Shown here: positions 43,870 through 55,489 of the stretch, piece after piece
How the letters are laid out: every line of letters begins with the position of its first letter
Position numbering within the stretch: the stretch's first letter is position 1
NCBI GenBank assembly: GCA_013176395.1
Contig: JABMLP010000018.1
Span: forward strand, 930,001-994,000
Reading direction: 5' to 3'
Length of the DNA: 64,000 bases
From: Venturia oleaginea
Lineage: Eukaryota > Ascomycota > Dothideomycetes > Venturiales > Venturiaceae
Notes under the pieces: model-generated
Seen by the model: the letters and a program-made list of their open reading frames with translations, nothing else
What the model was told of the DNA's origin: nothing
Database searches by the model: none
Program-made: the position numbers and the translations under genes

Positions 43870-45531
43870 TCATCTGTACTCGCCCCCACAATCCCCCAAC
43901 AACCCAATCAGCTGATCCCTCTTGCTCCTTTCCAAAAGCTCCTGTATAGCGCCTTGATCAGCCTCGTCCAGCTTCCATCCATAGCTTTTCAGATTCTCCA
44001 CGGCATGAGCACTAACTCCCATTCTCGTTCCCACAATAACAGCACCTACGTAATCGAAATCAAGCACCCATCTCGTGGCAACATTGGAGATGGAAACATC
44101 GTGTTTCGTCGCTATTTGCTTCAAAATCTGGAGCAGTTGCTGGAACAGCGCCCACCCGCCCCAATTCAAAATCATCTCGTAGTACTTTCGTTGGGAGGGC
44201 GTGATATCGGTATTGAAGAGTTCGGGTTCGGGTTTGTTGAGCCATTTTTCGGCGATGAAGCCACCGCAGAGCGTACCGTACGTCAGCAGTTTTACGTCGT
44301 GCTTCGTGCAGATCTCGCTCATCTTGAAAGTGGGTCGCGAGTCGACTAGGGAGAATTGCACTTGGTTCGTGTGTATCTTGATGCCCGCATCGAGGACAGT
44401 TTGCATGTGCTCGGTGTCAAAATTGCAGAGGCCTACCATGTGGACTCGTGGATCTTTCTGCAGATGTTCGAGCACGTTGAGGTACTGTGGATCGGAGTAG
44501 AATTGCCAGTGGAATTGTAAGAGGTCAATATGACTGGCAGACATTCTTGCGCATCGTTCGGCAATGTTAGATGATACGATTTCTGCGGTGATGCTGATGG
44601 GGGTAAAAACGCAGTATTTGGTTGCGCCAAAAAGAGAGTCTGGGTTCGAGCATGAGGCTCGAAACTTGCCAAACATAACTTCGGCGTCACCGTAGTGGTC
44701 AGCCATATCGTACGCAGTGAAGCCGCTGGAGGCGTAAGTGAGAAATTGCTGTCGCATTTGGAGTGGCGAGGCTGTGCCCCAGGAAGGACTAGAGAGCTGC
44801 CAGAGACCACAAAAGAGACGAGGGAGGACTTTGTTGTTGGGGAGTTTGAAAGTTTCGATGTGGGAGGCCATGGGAGGAACTGTTGACATGGAGAGCTGCT
44901 GTCCGCTTTGGGCTGAAAGATCTATTGAAGAGATGTTCAGGCCTAAAGATTGTGGGGTCAGAGCAGCTAGACTTCGTTCGAAGATGAAATCCTGATTAGT
45001 TGCGTTCCAGCTTTCATAGCATTGGACGACAGCGTCGAATAGAGACTGAAGGACTAGTTTCTCTTCCTGTGAAGGCGGCCGAGTTCCGGCTGACGTTAGC
45101 AGCGACTTTTGTACCGCAGTCAGAGCCTGAATAATGTCTCCGTCGACGGTAGAGAGCGCATGGAGTAGGCGTTTTGATGACATGGTTGGGAGTTGAATAT
45201 GTGATGCTTGGTCCACGATATTTGTAAGGAGAGGAATGCTCTCATAGCACATGCCACAGCCTAGCATGGTACGTATTCTCTGCTGCGTTGCTTTAAAATT
45301 TTCTGTAACCCCGGCTTCGCTGTCGTCGGCTGTAAAGAGGCTCTCGGAATAAATTGTCAACTTCGTTTTCTTCAGGTAGTTCCTGGTCCGCTCCTCAAAT
45401 AGGGTCGTTACTGAAGGATCTGCGGCGAGCATGGATCGAAGAACAGAACGTAGACCGATAGATGGCATGTTGGAAATGACAGTGTCTACCATCAGATTGA
45501 CGTGAGCCATCTTGGGCTCTGAAGAAGACAT
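43870..45531 (-). CDS. Aldo/keto reductase with extra N-terminal domain, 553 aa
   Basis: Intron-less; ATG 45531 (MSSSEPKMAHVNLMVDTVIS). Residues from about 228 to 553 form an AKR barrel: LPRLFCGLWQLSSPSWG, TAYDMADHYGDAEV (catalytic Asp/Tyr about 275-280), GATKYCVFTP (Lys), HIDLLQFHWQFY (His), and the late RWVLDFDYVGAVIVGTRMG coenzyme segment. NADPH-dependent reduction of a carbonyl is expected; substrate unknown. The first ~220 residues (SIGLRSVLRSMLAADPSVTT, KKTKLTIYSESLFTADDSEA, MLGCGMCYESIPLLTN) are not AKR sequence and are not recognised. They are continuous in frame without an intron signal, so a true fusion is likely. Confidence 0.88.
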   Translation of the reverse strand: MSSSEPKMAHVNLMVDTVISNMPSIGLRSVLRSMLAADPSVTTLFEERTRNYLKKTKLTIYSESLFTADDSEAGVTENFKATQQRIRTMLGCGMCYESIPLLTNIVDQASHIQLPTMSSKRLLHALSTVDGDIIQALTAVQKSLLTSAGTRPPSQEEKLVLQSLFDAVVQCYESWNATNQDFIFERSLAALTPQSLGLNISSIDLSAQSGQQLSMSTVPPMASHIETFKLPNNKVLPRLFCGLWQLSSPSWGTASPLQMRQQFLTYASSGFTAYDMADHYGDAEVMFGKFRASCSNPDSLFGATKYCVFTPISITAEIVSSNIAERCARMSASHIDLLQFHWQFYSDPQYLNVLEHLQKDPRVHMVGLCNFDTEHMQTVLDAGIKIHTNQVQFSLVDSRPTFKMSEICTKHDVKLLTYGTLCGGFIAEKWLNKPEPELFNTDITPSQRKYYEMILNWGGWALFQQLLQILKQIATKHDVSISNVATRWVLDFDYVGAVIVGTRMGVSAHAVENLKSYGWKLDEADQGAIQELLERSKRDQLIGLLGDCGGEYR

Positions 45532-46144
45532 GATTGAGTGCTCGACAGGAGACGGGCGTATCGAATGGTGTCGTAGAACGTGAGAGGTATCGCGATGCGG
45601 GTAGATGGTACCTAAATGTGCGAAATTAACTACACCAACCTCTAGACTGTCAGTGTCGTCCTTTTTCAAATCAATTTATGAGACAGGGTTCTATGATTAT
45701 TCAATCGGTGTGTATCTCGTTGATCTCTGATGGGGCATGTCTACTTGACAGCTCAGTCCTTATCATGTATTCATAAGCTCTTGGTAAGCAAGCTTCGGTA
45801 TGGCAATGCTATCTGCGCTTCCGTCTGATGTTGTGTGCGAGAGGAGAAAGGCCTTGAAGGTGATTTGCACTCCCTAGCTTGAGGTTGCATTAGCGGCGGA
45901 GAAAAGGTTACGCGAGCTCGGCGGAGGGAAATCGGATGGAGGACATGTGATCTTCCTGATGATGAAGACAATCATGATTCATCTGTTCGCCGATGCGTGA
46001 TAGAATCGGAAAGAAAGCCGCGATCCGATAGCTTGGGCATTGGATAAAGAGCTCAGCCGTATGAAGTTGATGGCGAATATGATTTCACACAATCGACGTT
46101 CGGATTCAATAGCCTCACTCTACGACTGAATAACTTCACATTGT
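45532..46144. other. Intergenic
   Basis: 5' region of the aldo/keto reductase and 3' flank of the next minus-strand gene; nothing else seen. Confidence 0.45.
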
Positions 46145-46593
46145 CTATGAGTCCAACGGAACAGCCGTCGTATCCGCATGACTGAAATCCCTCTTCCCAA
46201 TCCTCTCAATCTTCAGCTGTGATTTACAATGGGGATCTGGACAAGCGACTAAAGCATCCGTGCTCATCCAGTCATTCTTATGCGTTGGACGTTGTTTTGC
46301 TGCTAGGAGCGGCATGATTGCTGCTATTCATATTCGTCAGTTCGCAAACCAGAGAAACCGTTTGGGAACAGAATACACACATAGACTGTAAATGCTGAAG
46401 CCTTGATCTTCGGGCAGATGTAACATTTCCCCACGTAGGATGAAATGGTCACCTTCTTTTGCGCCGCAGTAGATTTTTTCCCCTGCTGGGCAGACCACCT
46501 GTGAACGGAATCAGTCGTAGTGGTTCATCGAAAGTTGGCTCTTGGAATAACTACCGAGACTTTGAGGTCGTAGAGCTCGAAGTTGTCGTTCAT
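46145..46593 (-). CDS. TIGR04076 family protein, 111 aa
   Basis: Three short exons on the minus strand, none of which forms a long open frame alone: 46555-46593 (MNDNFELYDLKVS), 46381-46498 (VVCPAGEKIYCGAKEGDHFI, then ILRGEMLHLPEDQGFSIYSL) and 46145-46323 (SAIMPLLAAKQRPTHKNDWM, then STDALVACPDPHCKSQLKIE and RIGKRDFSHADTTAVPLDS). Introns GTAGTT...CAG and GTGTGT...TAG fit the phases. The product matches the TIGR04076 pattern: paired Cys motifs, a GxxFxLRGE segment, the PLLAAKQR block and terminal Cys/His pairs. The family is widespread in bacteria and fungi and has no established biochemical role; the Cys/His set suggests metal binding. Confidence 0.85.
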
Positions 46594-47267
46594 GGTTGTC
46601 TCGGCTTTTTCGAGGGGAGAATGTTTTGTTGGGGTAAGTGTGAGACTGCCGGTAAAAGTCTCAAAATGCTTCCTAAGGTCTTCTCACAAGTAGTCGAATT
46701 GATGAGATATTTGATATGAATCACCTCCCAAACGAAGTGAGTGATTTAAATATATCGAACTCGAGATTCGCAATCTGCACGATATCCGTTTTCCTTACAT
46801 TTTCACCTCTTCTCAGTTCATCCGACACAATTGAAAACATCGACCACAACTTTCGCAATTTTGCCGGTTAGACAAACGTCGAATGTGAATTAATCTGACT
46901 AGAATCAGGTTATTATACAAGTAAATTTGATTTTTCAAGATGGGGCGTAATTCCACCAACTATGCCTCCAGTTTTCCAACCATCTTCTTCATTATTGAAT
47001 TGTATCTGCCATACTCCACCCATCAGATCAGTGAACGACATTCATCTCCATTTACAGCGGCGTAAGCCTGCAACTTCTCCCATCCCTAGTAAGATACTAA
47101 CCCTCTCTCTTGAAGCTCCGGCGCAAGTTGTACAAGAATGTCTGCAATATAGGCTTTGGCAGTAATCTTACCAACCCTGTTACTGACACTGTAGTACGGT
47201 AATCATAGCCAATTGCGCAGAAGACGTGAATTATTTTGAGGAATCTATCCTTTCTTACTGCAGCCTA
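46594..47267. other. Intergenic
   Basis: Presumed promoter of the TIGR04076 gene; further right only short open frames and no motif. Confidence 0.4.
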
Positions 47268-47760
47268 CTCGTCCTTGACCTTTTCTTCTGAACATTCTTT
47301 GAAGTATAGCGAGTGTGTCCGTCTCTTAATCCACCAGGTCACTTGCTGGCCAACACCAAAGTGGAATTCATCGACGAATACGATGTTTCTCTAGTTCTTT
47401 GAGAAATGCGCTTTGTAGCCGCCTCAAATAGGACCTCGTTCTCTTCTACATCAACACAAGTCCTGATGCCCTCATCATCGCAAACTGTCCTATGAATTTA
47501 TTGTAGCGTTTTAGGCCAAGGGTCGTCCTGATTGTGCTGTTGAGTTCGTTCTGCGAGGCTAGCAACTGCCTCAAAATCTTCTCGACTACACTTGACGCCT
47601 TAACATGCAGCGAGGGCTTCAATACCCGAGAGGACAGCGCGTTGTGGGGTTGTAGGGTGAAGGCTATCGTAATGTTTGAGTTCCGGCGGCGGTGTGTGAT
47701 GGCGATATTTGAACTTCTTTCGAGCGGCTGGAGAGGTCGTACCAAGTACAAAAGGCTTTG
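47268..47760 (-). pseudogene. Fossil of a Tc1-like transposase
   Basis: Read on the minus strand, 47388-47268 encodes IVFVDEFHFGVGQQVTWW followed by IKRRTHSLYF, which resembles the first catalytic-Asp region of DD34E Tc1/mariner transposases ([VI]-F-x-DE-x-x-[FH]). Upstream on the same strand (47760-47400) a helix-turn-helix-like region can be traced through several phases with stops. No inverted termini were found. Heavily decayed and unrelated to the Fot1-like element at 12 kb. Confidence 0.5.
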
Positions 47761-48101
47761 AGGATATAGGCTTTTTCACACTCTTTCGAGCAGTGGTTAA
47801 GGCGCATTAATTGAGTGTGTATTGTGATCTTGCTTAAAAGCGGCACTAATAGATTAGTAAGATACACTTCCTCGGACGCGCCTTTTCCACCTCTATCAAC
47901 ACGGCGTCCTTATCTGCCATCGGCTCACTGCTCCCGATTCCGTTCATCAGCATGGCCAAAAAGATGAGTCCTGGCGAGAATGGCGAGAAAGCACTGGGAG
48001 TACCCGATAGCGACGGCGATAACGATATCATGGATAATCCACAACAAGCTGCCTGCGCGCGGCCGCGAGTATCCTTCCAACCCCACTGATAGCTTGTCAC
48101 C
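47761..48101. other. Upstream region of the amino-acid permease
   Basis: No gene recognised; presumed promoter. Confidence 0.35.
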
Positions 48102-50156
48102 ATGCGGGATGATCAAAATTCCCTTGATTTGGGAATTTCGACTTCTGTTCTTGATGATCGCACAACAAGAGATGGTGAGATGGAGGATATTACGCCTCGG
48201 AATGGGTCTAATGAGGTAAAGAGGGATTTGCAGAGGAGACATATCGTATGTTGTCTCCCTTTCATTTGCCTCGCGATACCATCCATTGCTCTCCCTGTCA
48301 CTTCTCAAATACCGGTGTTTGATCCTCCAATTCGAGTTTGGAATCTATAAATCCCTAGCATCCATTTGAACCAAATTGGCAAAACTGGCCATCCATATTC
48401 ATGAAAAGCTTCGAAATGGTGCTGTTTGCCGTATATATGCTGAAGAACATGAAGAACCTTCAGGCGTTTCTTAGAGGCATTCTGACAAGCATTTAGAATA
48501 TGATTGCTATTGCCGGCATGATTGGAACTGGTCTCTTCCTCGCCTCAGGACAAGCGATTGCAATAGCCGGACCGGTGGGTGCCCTATTCGGATACATGGC
48601 AATGGGTCTCATAACATGGGGGATCGCACTCATGACAGCAGAAGTATCGGCATTCATGCCAGTAACAGGCGGATTCGTCAGACACGCAACCAAATTCGTC
48701 CAACCCGCTTTCGGCGCAGCAACAGGATGGAACTTCTGGTACACGATGGCGATTACAGGTCCAGCGGAACTCAGCGCCGCCGCAACTGTCATCAATTTCT
48801 GGGACTCCTCTATCAATCCGGCGGTCTGGTTCACGGTTTTTATTGTGGTTATTATGGTCTTGAATTTTGCGCCTGTTAAGGCTTATGGTGAGAGTGAGGT
48901 TTTCTTCGCTGCGTTGAAGGTCTTGCTTATCATTGGTTTGATCATTGCTGGGCTTGTTGTCGATTTAGGCGGTGCGAGGGGCCAGGAACGACTCGGATTC
49001 AGATACTGGAAATCTCCTGGTCCTTTCAATCCTTATCTAGTACCTGGAAACACTGGCAAGTTCTTGGGATTCTGGTCCACTCTTATTAGCGCAGCGTACA
49101 GCTATGCGAACGTGTAAGTGACACCATTATCAGACACCACCAACAGAGTCACTGAGTATCATGTTTAGCCAGGTTGTCGCTATCGCCGGAGCTGAAACTC
49201 AGAACCCACGAAAGATCATCCCAAACGCTCTTCGAATGACCTTCTTCCGTGTCCTAGTCTTCTACGTCCTCTCCATCTTCGTCGTAGGTCTCCTTGTTCC
49301 CTACAACGACGACAACCTCGGCATCAGCACAGGAACAGCAGAACAATCCCCATTCGTTATCGCCTTCACACGTTCCGGAATCAAGGTCCTCCCCAGTATC
49401 ATAAACGCTATTGTCTGCACTTCAGCTTTCAGCTGCGGAAGCTCCTGTATCTTCCTGGCTTCCCGTACTCTCCTGGGAATGTCAGAGGAAGGACATGCGC
49501 CCAGTCTATTCCTGAAGACCAACCGATTTGGAACGCCTTATATGGCTGTTGCTGCGAGTCTTCTTTTCATGCCGCTTGTGTATCTCGCTCTGGGCACTAG
49601 CAGTAGTGTTGTTTTTGGGTGGTTTGTCAATATCACTACTGTCGCTGGTTTGATTGGGTGGGTGGTCATTTGTGTTACTTATCTGAGATTCTTCTATGGG
49701 ATGAAATATCAGGGTATCAGTCGCGATCGTGGGTCATATCTTCTTGTTTGAAAGCTGTACAAATGCTGACTCAAAATAGGACTACCATACAAAAGTCCGC
49801 TACAACCATACATGAGCTGGGCGACATTGATTGCGCTGACTTCAGTCATTTTGCTCTCTGGTTACAGCGTCTTCTTCCCTGGCAAATGGAGCACTTCCAC
49901 ATTCTTGACCTACTACATCGATATTGCTATATTTATCTGTAAGCAACATCTCCATCTTCAATTGTACTATGAAGTCCTAACAATATGGATAGTTCTTTGG
50001 ACGGCCAGCTGGGCATTTCTCAGGGAAAAGCCAGTATATCTCAAGGATATAGATTTCTCAGACATCCACACCATCGATCAATCAGCACAGGAGGAGAAAG
50101 ATTTCGCAGTTCTGAATCCGGACATGCTGCCATGGTGGAGGAAGTGGCTCATTTAA
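48102..50156 (+). CDS. Amino-acid permease (APC superfamily, YAT type), 547 aa
   Basis: Plasma-membrane amino-acid/proton symporter. Five exons: 48102-48245, 48497-49113, 49169-49728, 49780-49938 and 49993-50156. TM1 follows directly on the hydrophilic N terminus and carries the family signature (RRHINMIAIAGMIGTGLFLA). Further hallmarks: GPVGALFGYMAMGLITWGIA, the EVSAFMPVTGGF loop, NVQVVAIAGAETQNPRK across the exon 2/3 junction, FGTPYMAVAASLLF and the PYKSPLQPYMSW loop; about 12 TM helices in all. The first intron (251 nt) is long for this genome and may hide a small exon. Intron 4 (54 nt; GTAAGC donor, CCTAAC branch) is frame-neutral and stop-free. The substrate cannot be read from sequence. 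Confidence 0.9.
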
Positions 50157-51319
50157 ACTAGTCCAGTAAAATCGACCATGATGGCATACAGCGAGAAAGC
50201 GAGGAATGAATATACCTTCTCCCTCGATCTAAAGTTCTTCTCTCTCCCTCATCAAAATAGACCCTTTTCTTCCCCAAAAGTATATTCAAGAGCTCTCCCC
50301 TCGAGATAGAGACATAGCCTCGCCTCAACATCTTCCCTAACCCTCGCAAAAAACCTTCATGTCAACAATATATAAAGATGTTTCATCCTCCTCCCCTACC
50401 CAGTACCCCATAGCCGCAGAGAAACACCCATTGCACTTCCCTCGCCGCCACAAACGTCACGAAATACATAAGTAAGACGATAGGAACAATGTAAAAGTAG
50501 ATCCAAGTTTCAGTTCTATACAAAGTCTATCATTAACTCTACACACGTCCACCCCATATCGGCAAATCCCCTCTCGATACAAGAAAAGCAGCTATCCTCA
50601 AGCATCTTCTTCAATCTTAACAGGATTTGATACGTCAGTGTTCACGAATAGAATTACCAGAGTGACGGCGGGTATCCGTAACATAATCAATGAGTCAGAA
50701 ATACAGTAGATGGGTGATCATACCTACCTAGCTGCGACCCGCTTACTAGTATATAATAGTCGTGATGAGTATGGTCAAGATCGACATGAAGAACTCCCGT
50801 TAGGCTCAAGAATATCCCTGGATAAGTCGTAAAGTCTTTCCTATCTTTCTACTAGGGGTAGAATACTAGATCGCAACCCACACCGCGTCAATATGAATGA
50901 GAAGTAGCAGACGCATACTAAAGAAAAGATGACGCGATACCCCGAATCAAGCTGGACGTTCGACTAAATTATGGAAAGGTGGGTTGATAGGATACATTAA
51001 AACGGTTATAATAATACAAGTATTTACAACTCAAGAAGCCCAATACCAATCGGTAAGACAGTCCTCCTTCTTCCAGCCCTCTTGGACTCTCTTCTGTTCA
51101 GCGTCCCGACTCCTCAAAATAGATAGTAAGGATAGTCGCGAGATGCTCAAAGTACTGCAGCCGCGGAACAAAACATTATAACCTTCTTGTCACAGGGGCC
51201 CAAGCCGCTTTATATATCCTCTTGAGCCGTAGAGCGAAGCCCTGGACCTACCTCCTCCTGTACGCAATACACCCACAGCCTGTTTCCTCCTCCGACTTCG
51301 CGGAATCATATTTTCTTCA
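50157..51319. other. 3' intergenic region between convergent permease and trehalase
   Basis: 1.16 kb, AT-rich in the middle (about 50640-51030), no gene recognised on either strand. Confidence 0.5.
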
Positions 51320-54300
51320 TTAAACCGCCAGAGCCATGTTCCCCTCGTTACCAATGATCGAAAACTCGGCAACTTTTGCCCCAGAGGTCGATGGGTCCGA
51401 GTCAAGCCTTTGCGCCCCCAAAATCGTAAGCATCGCAAGAACTCCGCTCCAAATAGGAGGGTCAATGATGAACTCCGTAGTGTTGGTGTTGGCATCATAC
51501 TTTGTAATCTCGAGCGCCGCGCTCGCATTGTACGGCTTGGAAACCGTGACATTAGTGGTTGGTACGACTGTAACAGGTTTCGCAGGTTTCCCTGTTTTCT
51601 CATCCGTCATATTGGTGAAGGTGACATTGTATTGCGCCGGCGGTAGATCACCCCAATCGAGTAAGATTTTGTGAATTGGTTGCGGTTTCGCCAACATCTC
51701 GACTGTCAGCGTGGCTGTCTTGTTGGCGGTGCTTGGCTGCCAATTGGTGGAGATAGCACCGTCGACTGCTGCAGAAGGGAACTGTCCGGACATATGATGC
51801 TCTGATGATTTAACATACACGCATTGTGCGATGTTTCCAGCGACTGTCCGGTTTCTGTGGGCCTCCCGATTTGGCATGGTCACAGTTGGGCCTGACGAAG
51901 ACAAGGTGCCTGGCAGCAGGTCACCAACCTTACTGTGCTGTAAGCCCCGTGTGACGGGAATTGGATTGTTGACGTATGCTGAGTTCGCACTGGGTAAAGA
52001 CCAAGAAAAGGGCAGGCGTGTGAGAGTCGTGTGCGTCAGATTGGAAGTCGCATTGATTGCATGGCCCTGCCAATAGATGGTGCGATAATTCAAGTTTGGA
52101 ATAAATGGAGGCAGGTCAGGATCGACATTGAGCGAATCGAGTTCCAACCGTAGGCCCAGAAAGCCAAATATAGCCACTCGAAGAGCACCTCCCATCCCAG
52201 TTAGGAATGGAAAAGCAGGATGAGTACCGCCATTGGCGTTGTAGTTGTCGAGACTTTGTTCCGAATACTCGAACCATGGTTCGCGGATATATGGCTCAGA
52301 GCCGCGGAGAGCGTAGGTATACGAAGAACAGCCCGAGGGAGAGATTCTGTTAGCAACGATACTGTAGACACCATAGGTCATACCAGGCCCGCTCAAGGCC
52401 TGTTTGCTGGCGTAGTAATCGAGATTGATCAGAGCGTTAGGATTGTTATAGTCCAAAAGGTCATCCACCAAGACCACATCTGCCTGCTTGACCGAGACTG
52501 TACCATTCATGGTCTCGTACTCTAGAGTGATGTTGGTCGAGGAATCAATAGGGATACGAATATTTTCCGCCTGATTATCCCAGATCTGCTTGGGATCCAG
52601 GCCAAATCGCGTCCTTAACTTGCTGGCCTGCTTCAAGTGTATCTTGATCAGGACCATGGTGAACGCTGGATTGTCTACATTGTTTGCGTATTCATCCTAC
52701 ACTTAATTAGAAGTTGTCCACTTTCAAAAGGCATTTCTACTTACTGGATCGGTCGCATTGAGCAGCGTGTACAAACCCTTGCCATCGTTCAGTGTCTGGT
52801 TGAAAGTCAAGACGTCCGAATACATGGAGGCCACTGCGTCGTAAACTGGAAAATAAAATTTGCGGAAGTAGTCGTAATCACCAGTTACGATCCAATCATT
52901 GAGCATATTAAGACCAATGTCGCCATTGAGGTGATACTCGTAGTCGAAACATGGTCCAACTCCCGTGCAATTGCCATATCTGCCGCTAGTCCATGAATAA
53001 ATGGCACCTCCCTCCGTGAACTTGGTTCGACTCTTCGTGGTTGATTCTGTTGATTTGATGTTGCAGCTGGGCCTGCGGGAATTGTTTGACTCTGAAATTG
53101 GCAATCTGTTTCGCAGCTTGCGGATGTGAGATCATCAGTCCCGGAGAAATCCAAACATCGGCATCCCAGAAGATCTGACCTGCATAACAGCTTGATCCCA
53201 ACCCACATACAGAAATACTATGAATATCGAGTTTCGTGTTGTTCCCGGCCCTCTTGACAGCGTTTACGCCCACTGTGTTCTGGATAAGGTTGAAGGGATT
53301 GGTTACCGATGTTATTTGCAATTGAACGATGTTCAGGTCTGGTGGCAGCGTCTGATTCTCAGGGTGGACGTAGCTGTCTACAGAGTGTGACGGGAGGACA
53401 ACTTCCCACTCTTTCTTGTGTTCCTGAAGCAGGTCATTGAATCCAAGTTCAGCTCCCGATAGAGATGCTTGGCGTGCTGTAGCTCGAGCGTCGTCGAAGG
53501 CGTCCATCGAAGCTGCACCTACGAATTTCGAGATGATAGTGGTCTCTCCCCGTTTGATTTGCGCTGTGATGGCTGTGGCGATGGAGGATTCATTGGTACC
53601 GATATAGTCCTTGTTTGTGTAGGGCTTTTGGCTCAACACGTCAAGCGATTCGGATCGTAACGTTGAGTAGATATATGCGGTGTCGTTTGCAATCCAGTGA
53701 GGACGTACTGCAGACCAAATAGTCCCATTGTCGACTCCCTTATCCACAAAATCAGTGAATGTTGCGCAATCTCCATTCAACGCGTCAATGATGGTGACAT
53801 TGGTGTTTTGGGTCGCACTGATCTTGAGCTGAACAGCCGCCATGTTTACGAATAACTTGTGCACCAGCATGGTGTACTCAATTCCCAGTGCCACACCACC
53901 CGGAGGTGCCCAAGAGTACGACCAGCTCAATGTCCCTGCTCTGTGATCCATAGTCGTGGAGAAAGCACTGATTTGCGATGGATCAGTCGATGCATTCAGC
54001 ACGTGGCCGTTTGATTCCACCATGAGATTTCCCCAATGCGGCACACCGGCAATCGGACTCTCGCCTCCATATTGCTCCAACCACGGGTAATTCGTTCCGT
54101 TCACGACATTGCCATCTACCGATGCGTAAAATCCGGCAATTGTCGCAAATGTCTGTCGCCGATCGAAAAGTGGCCAGCCATTGATCACGTCGTCTTCTAC
54201 AGGTTTGTCGACGTCAAAGAATGGTCCCAGCGCCGCAACGTTGATCCCAAGATAACCGTTTGCCAGCGATTTTCGAGCCTGGTAATGTGCCTGGTCCAGT

Positions 54301-54425
54301 TTTGTTGTGGTGAGTTGCCAGGCCTGATCGTCCCAAGTGACATTGTACTGTTCTGCCGTACGGTATATCGCTCCGAGAGCTCCTGAGAAGGAGAGAAAGA
54401 GAGCGAGGAGAATGAATGTGAGCAT
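51320..54425 (-). pseudogene. ATH1: Acid trehalase (GH65) with an apparent frameshift
   Basis: Secreted or vacuolar enzyme that hydrolyses external trehalose to two glucoses. ATG 54425 begins a clear signal peptide (MLTFILLALFLSFSGALGA). The N-terminal GH65 domain (YNVTWDDQAWQL, SLANGYLGINVAALGPF) and the catalytic (alpha/alpha)6 barrel start (SSCYAGQIFWDADVWISPGL) are in one frame to FRVKQFPQAQ. The following conserved block (TKFTEGGAIYSWTSGRYGNC, FDYEYHLNGDIG) is in the next frame; the switch falls at about 53061-53070 (GCAGCTGGG) with no splice signals nearby, so one extra base there is the simplest reading. A genuine 48-nt intron (52697-52744, GTAAGT...TAG) follows NATDP|DEYAN. The rest runs to TAA at 51320 with an F5/8-type C-terminal region. 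Total would be about 1018 aa, normal for Ath1. A single-base assembly error cannot be excluded. Confidence 0.85.
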
Positions 54426-55489
54426 GCTGCCTGGAGTATTTGGTTGCTTGTTCGTGTTGGTGGTCACTGTATACCTGGAATATGATCGTCGAAGTTAGAG
54501 TGGTTCCTCAGGAATCGTGGTCGCTTCCGATGCATTCCAGTGGTGTAGACAATATCAACATGCCAGCTATGTTCAATCCGAGCCGAACATGTTTAAAGGT
54601 GGGTATAGGAAAGGCAAGGAGATGGTCGTGAATGAGCGTCACGGGGAGGCGAGGCGGATGACTTCAATTATGGGTGCTAAATGGAAACTATTGACTAACC
54701 TTGGTTACACCGGCAGTAGGCAGTGGGGGTTGCAGCTGACGTTAACAGTCTAGCATGGGTGTGGTGCGTATGATAGGTCAAAACGTTGAGGCAGTTACAA
54801 TGCATACAGAGACAGAGGCAGCTTCTATAACAAAAGTGAGGTCGATCTTTCTGGAAAAACGGTCTTGCATCATCAGCAATACGCTCAGGCCTACGGATAG
54901 CATGTTATTGCGGGGGAGGGGAATGGAAAGTTGGACAATTTGCAGGATATCATCCTCCGTGTACGAAGCGAACCAGCTGTGAAGCAGTCACCGGCGTCTG
55001 CACCTCGTGGAGCATTCTGACTGGGCCGAGTCGGGGAAATCTTGATGGATAGTCTTAGAGGAGAGCTGAGCAGACTGGCTGACTCTGCAGATCCGGACTT
55101 GATGTTGTTCACGAGAGGATTGCTGCTTAGTCTGGAAAGTTGCCAACGTCCAGTCGGAACTTTGTTATTGCGGCTACTCCTCGGCATCTCAAACACGCCT
55201 TTCCGGCTCGGCGTACGTAGGCATGGTTGCAACACCTTTCCTTTTAGAATCCACCATAGACAGGGTTGAGGAATTGAGATGGTTGTACAATATAGATTCC
55301 CTATATCTACATGTAGAAATTTATTCAAATTTTCCAAGACTTCGTTGACAGGTGTATGGAAGACACTACGGGACCCTCCAGCAATCGCTCAATTCCAACA
55401 TAATGATACGGGTTGAATCCAGTCTCCTCCTGGTGCACATTTGACACACATCAACATCCTAACAAGCTTTAAACCCGTCTTTTCGCTCT
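54426..55489. other. Upstream region of the acid trehalase
   Basis: About 1 kb. A minus-strand open frame at 54891-55337 has no start context, motif or codon bias that persuades me. Presumed trehalase promoter and 3' end of the Dap1-like gene. Confidence 0.4.
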
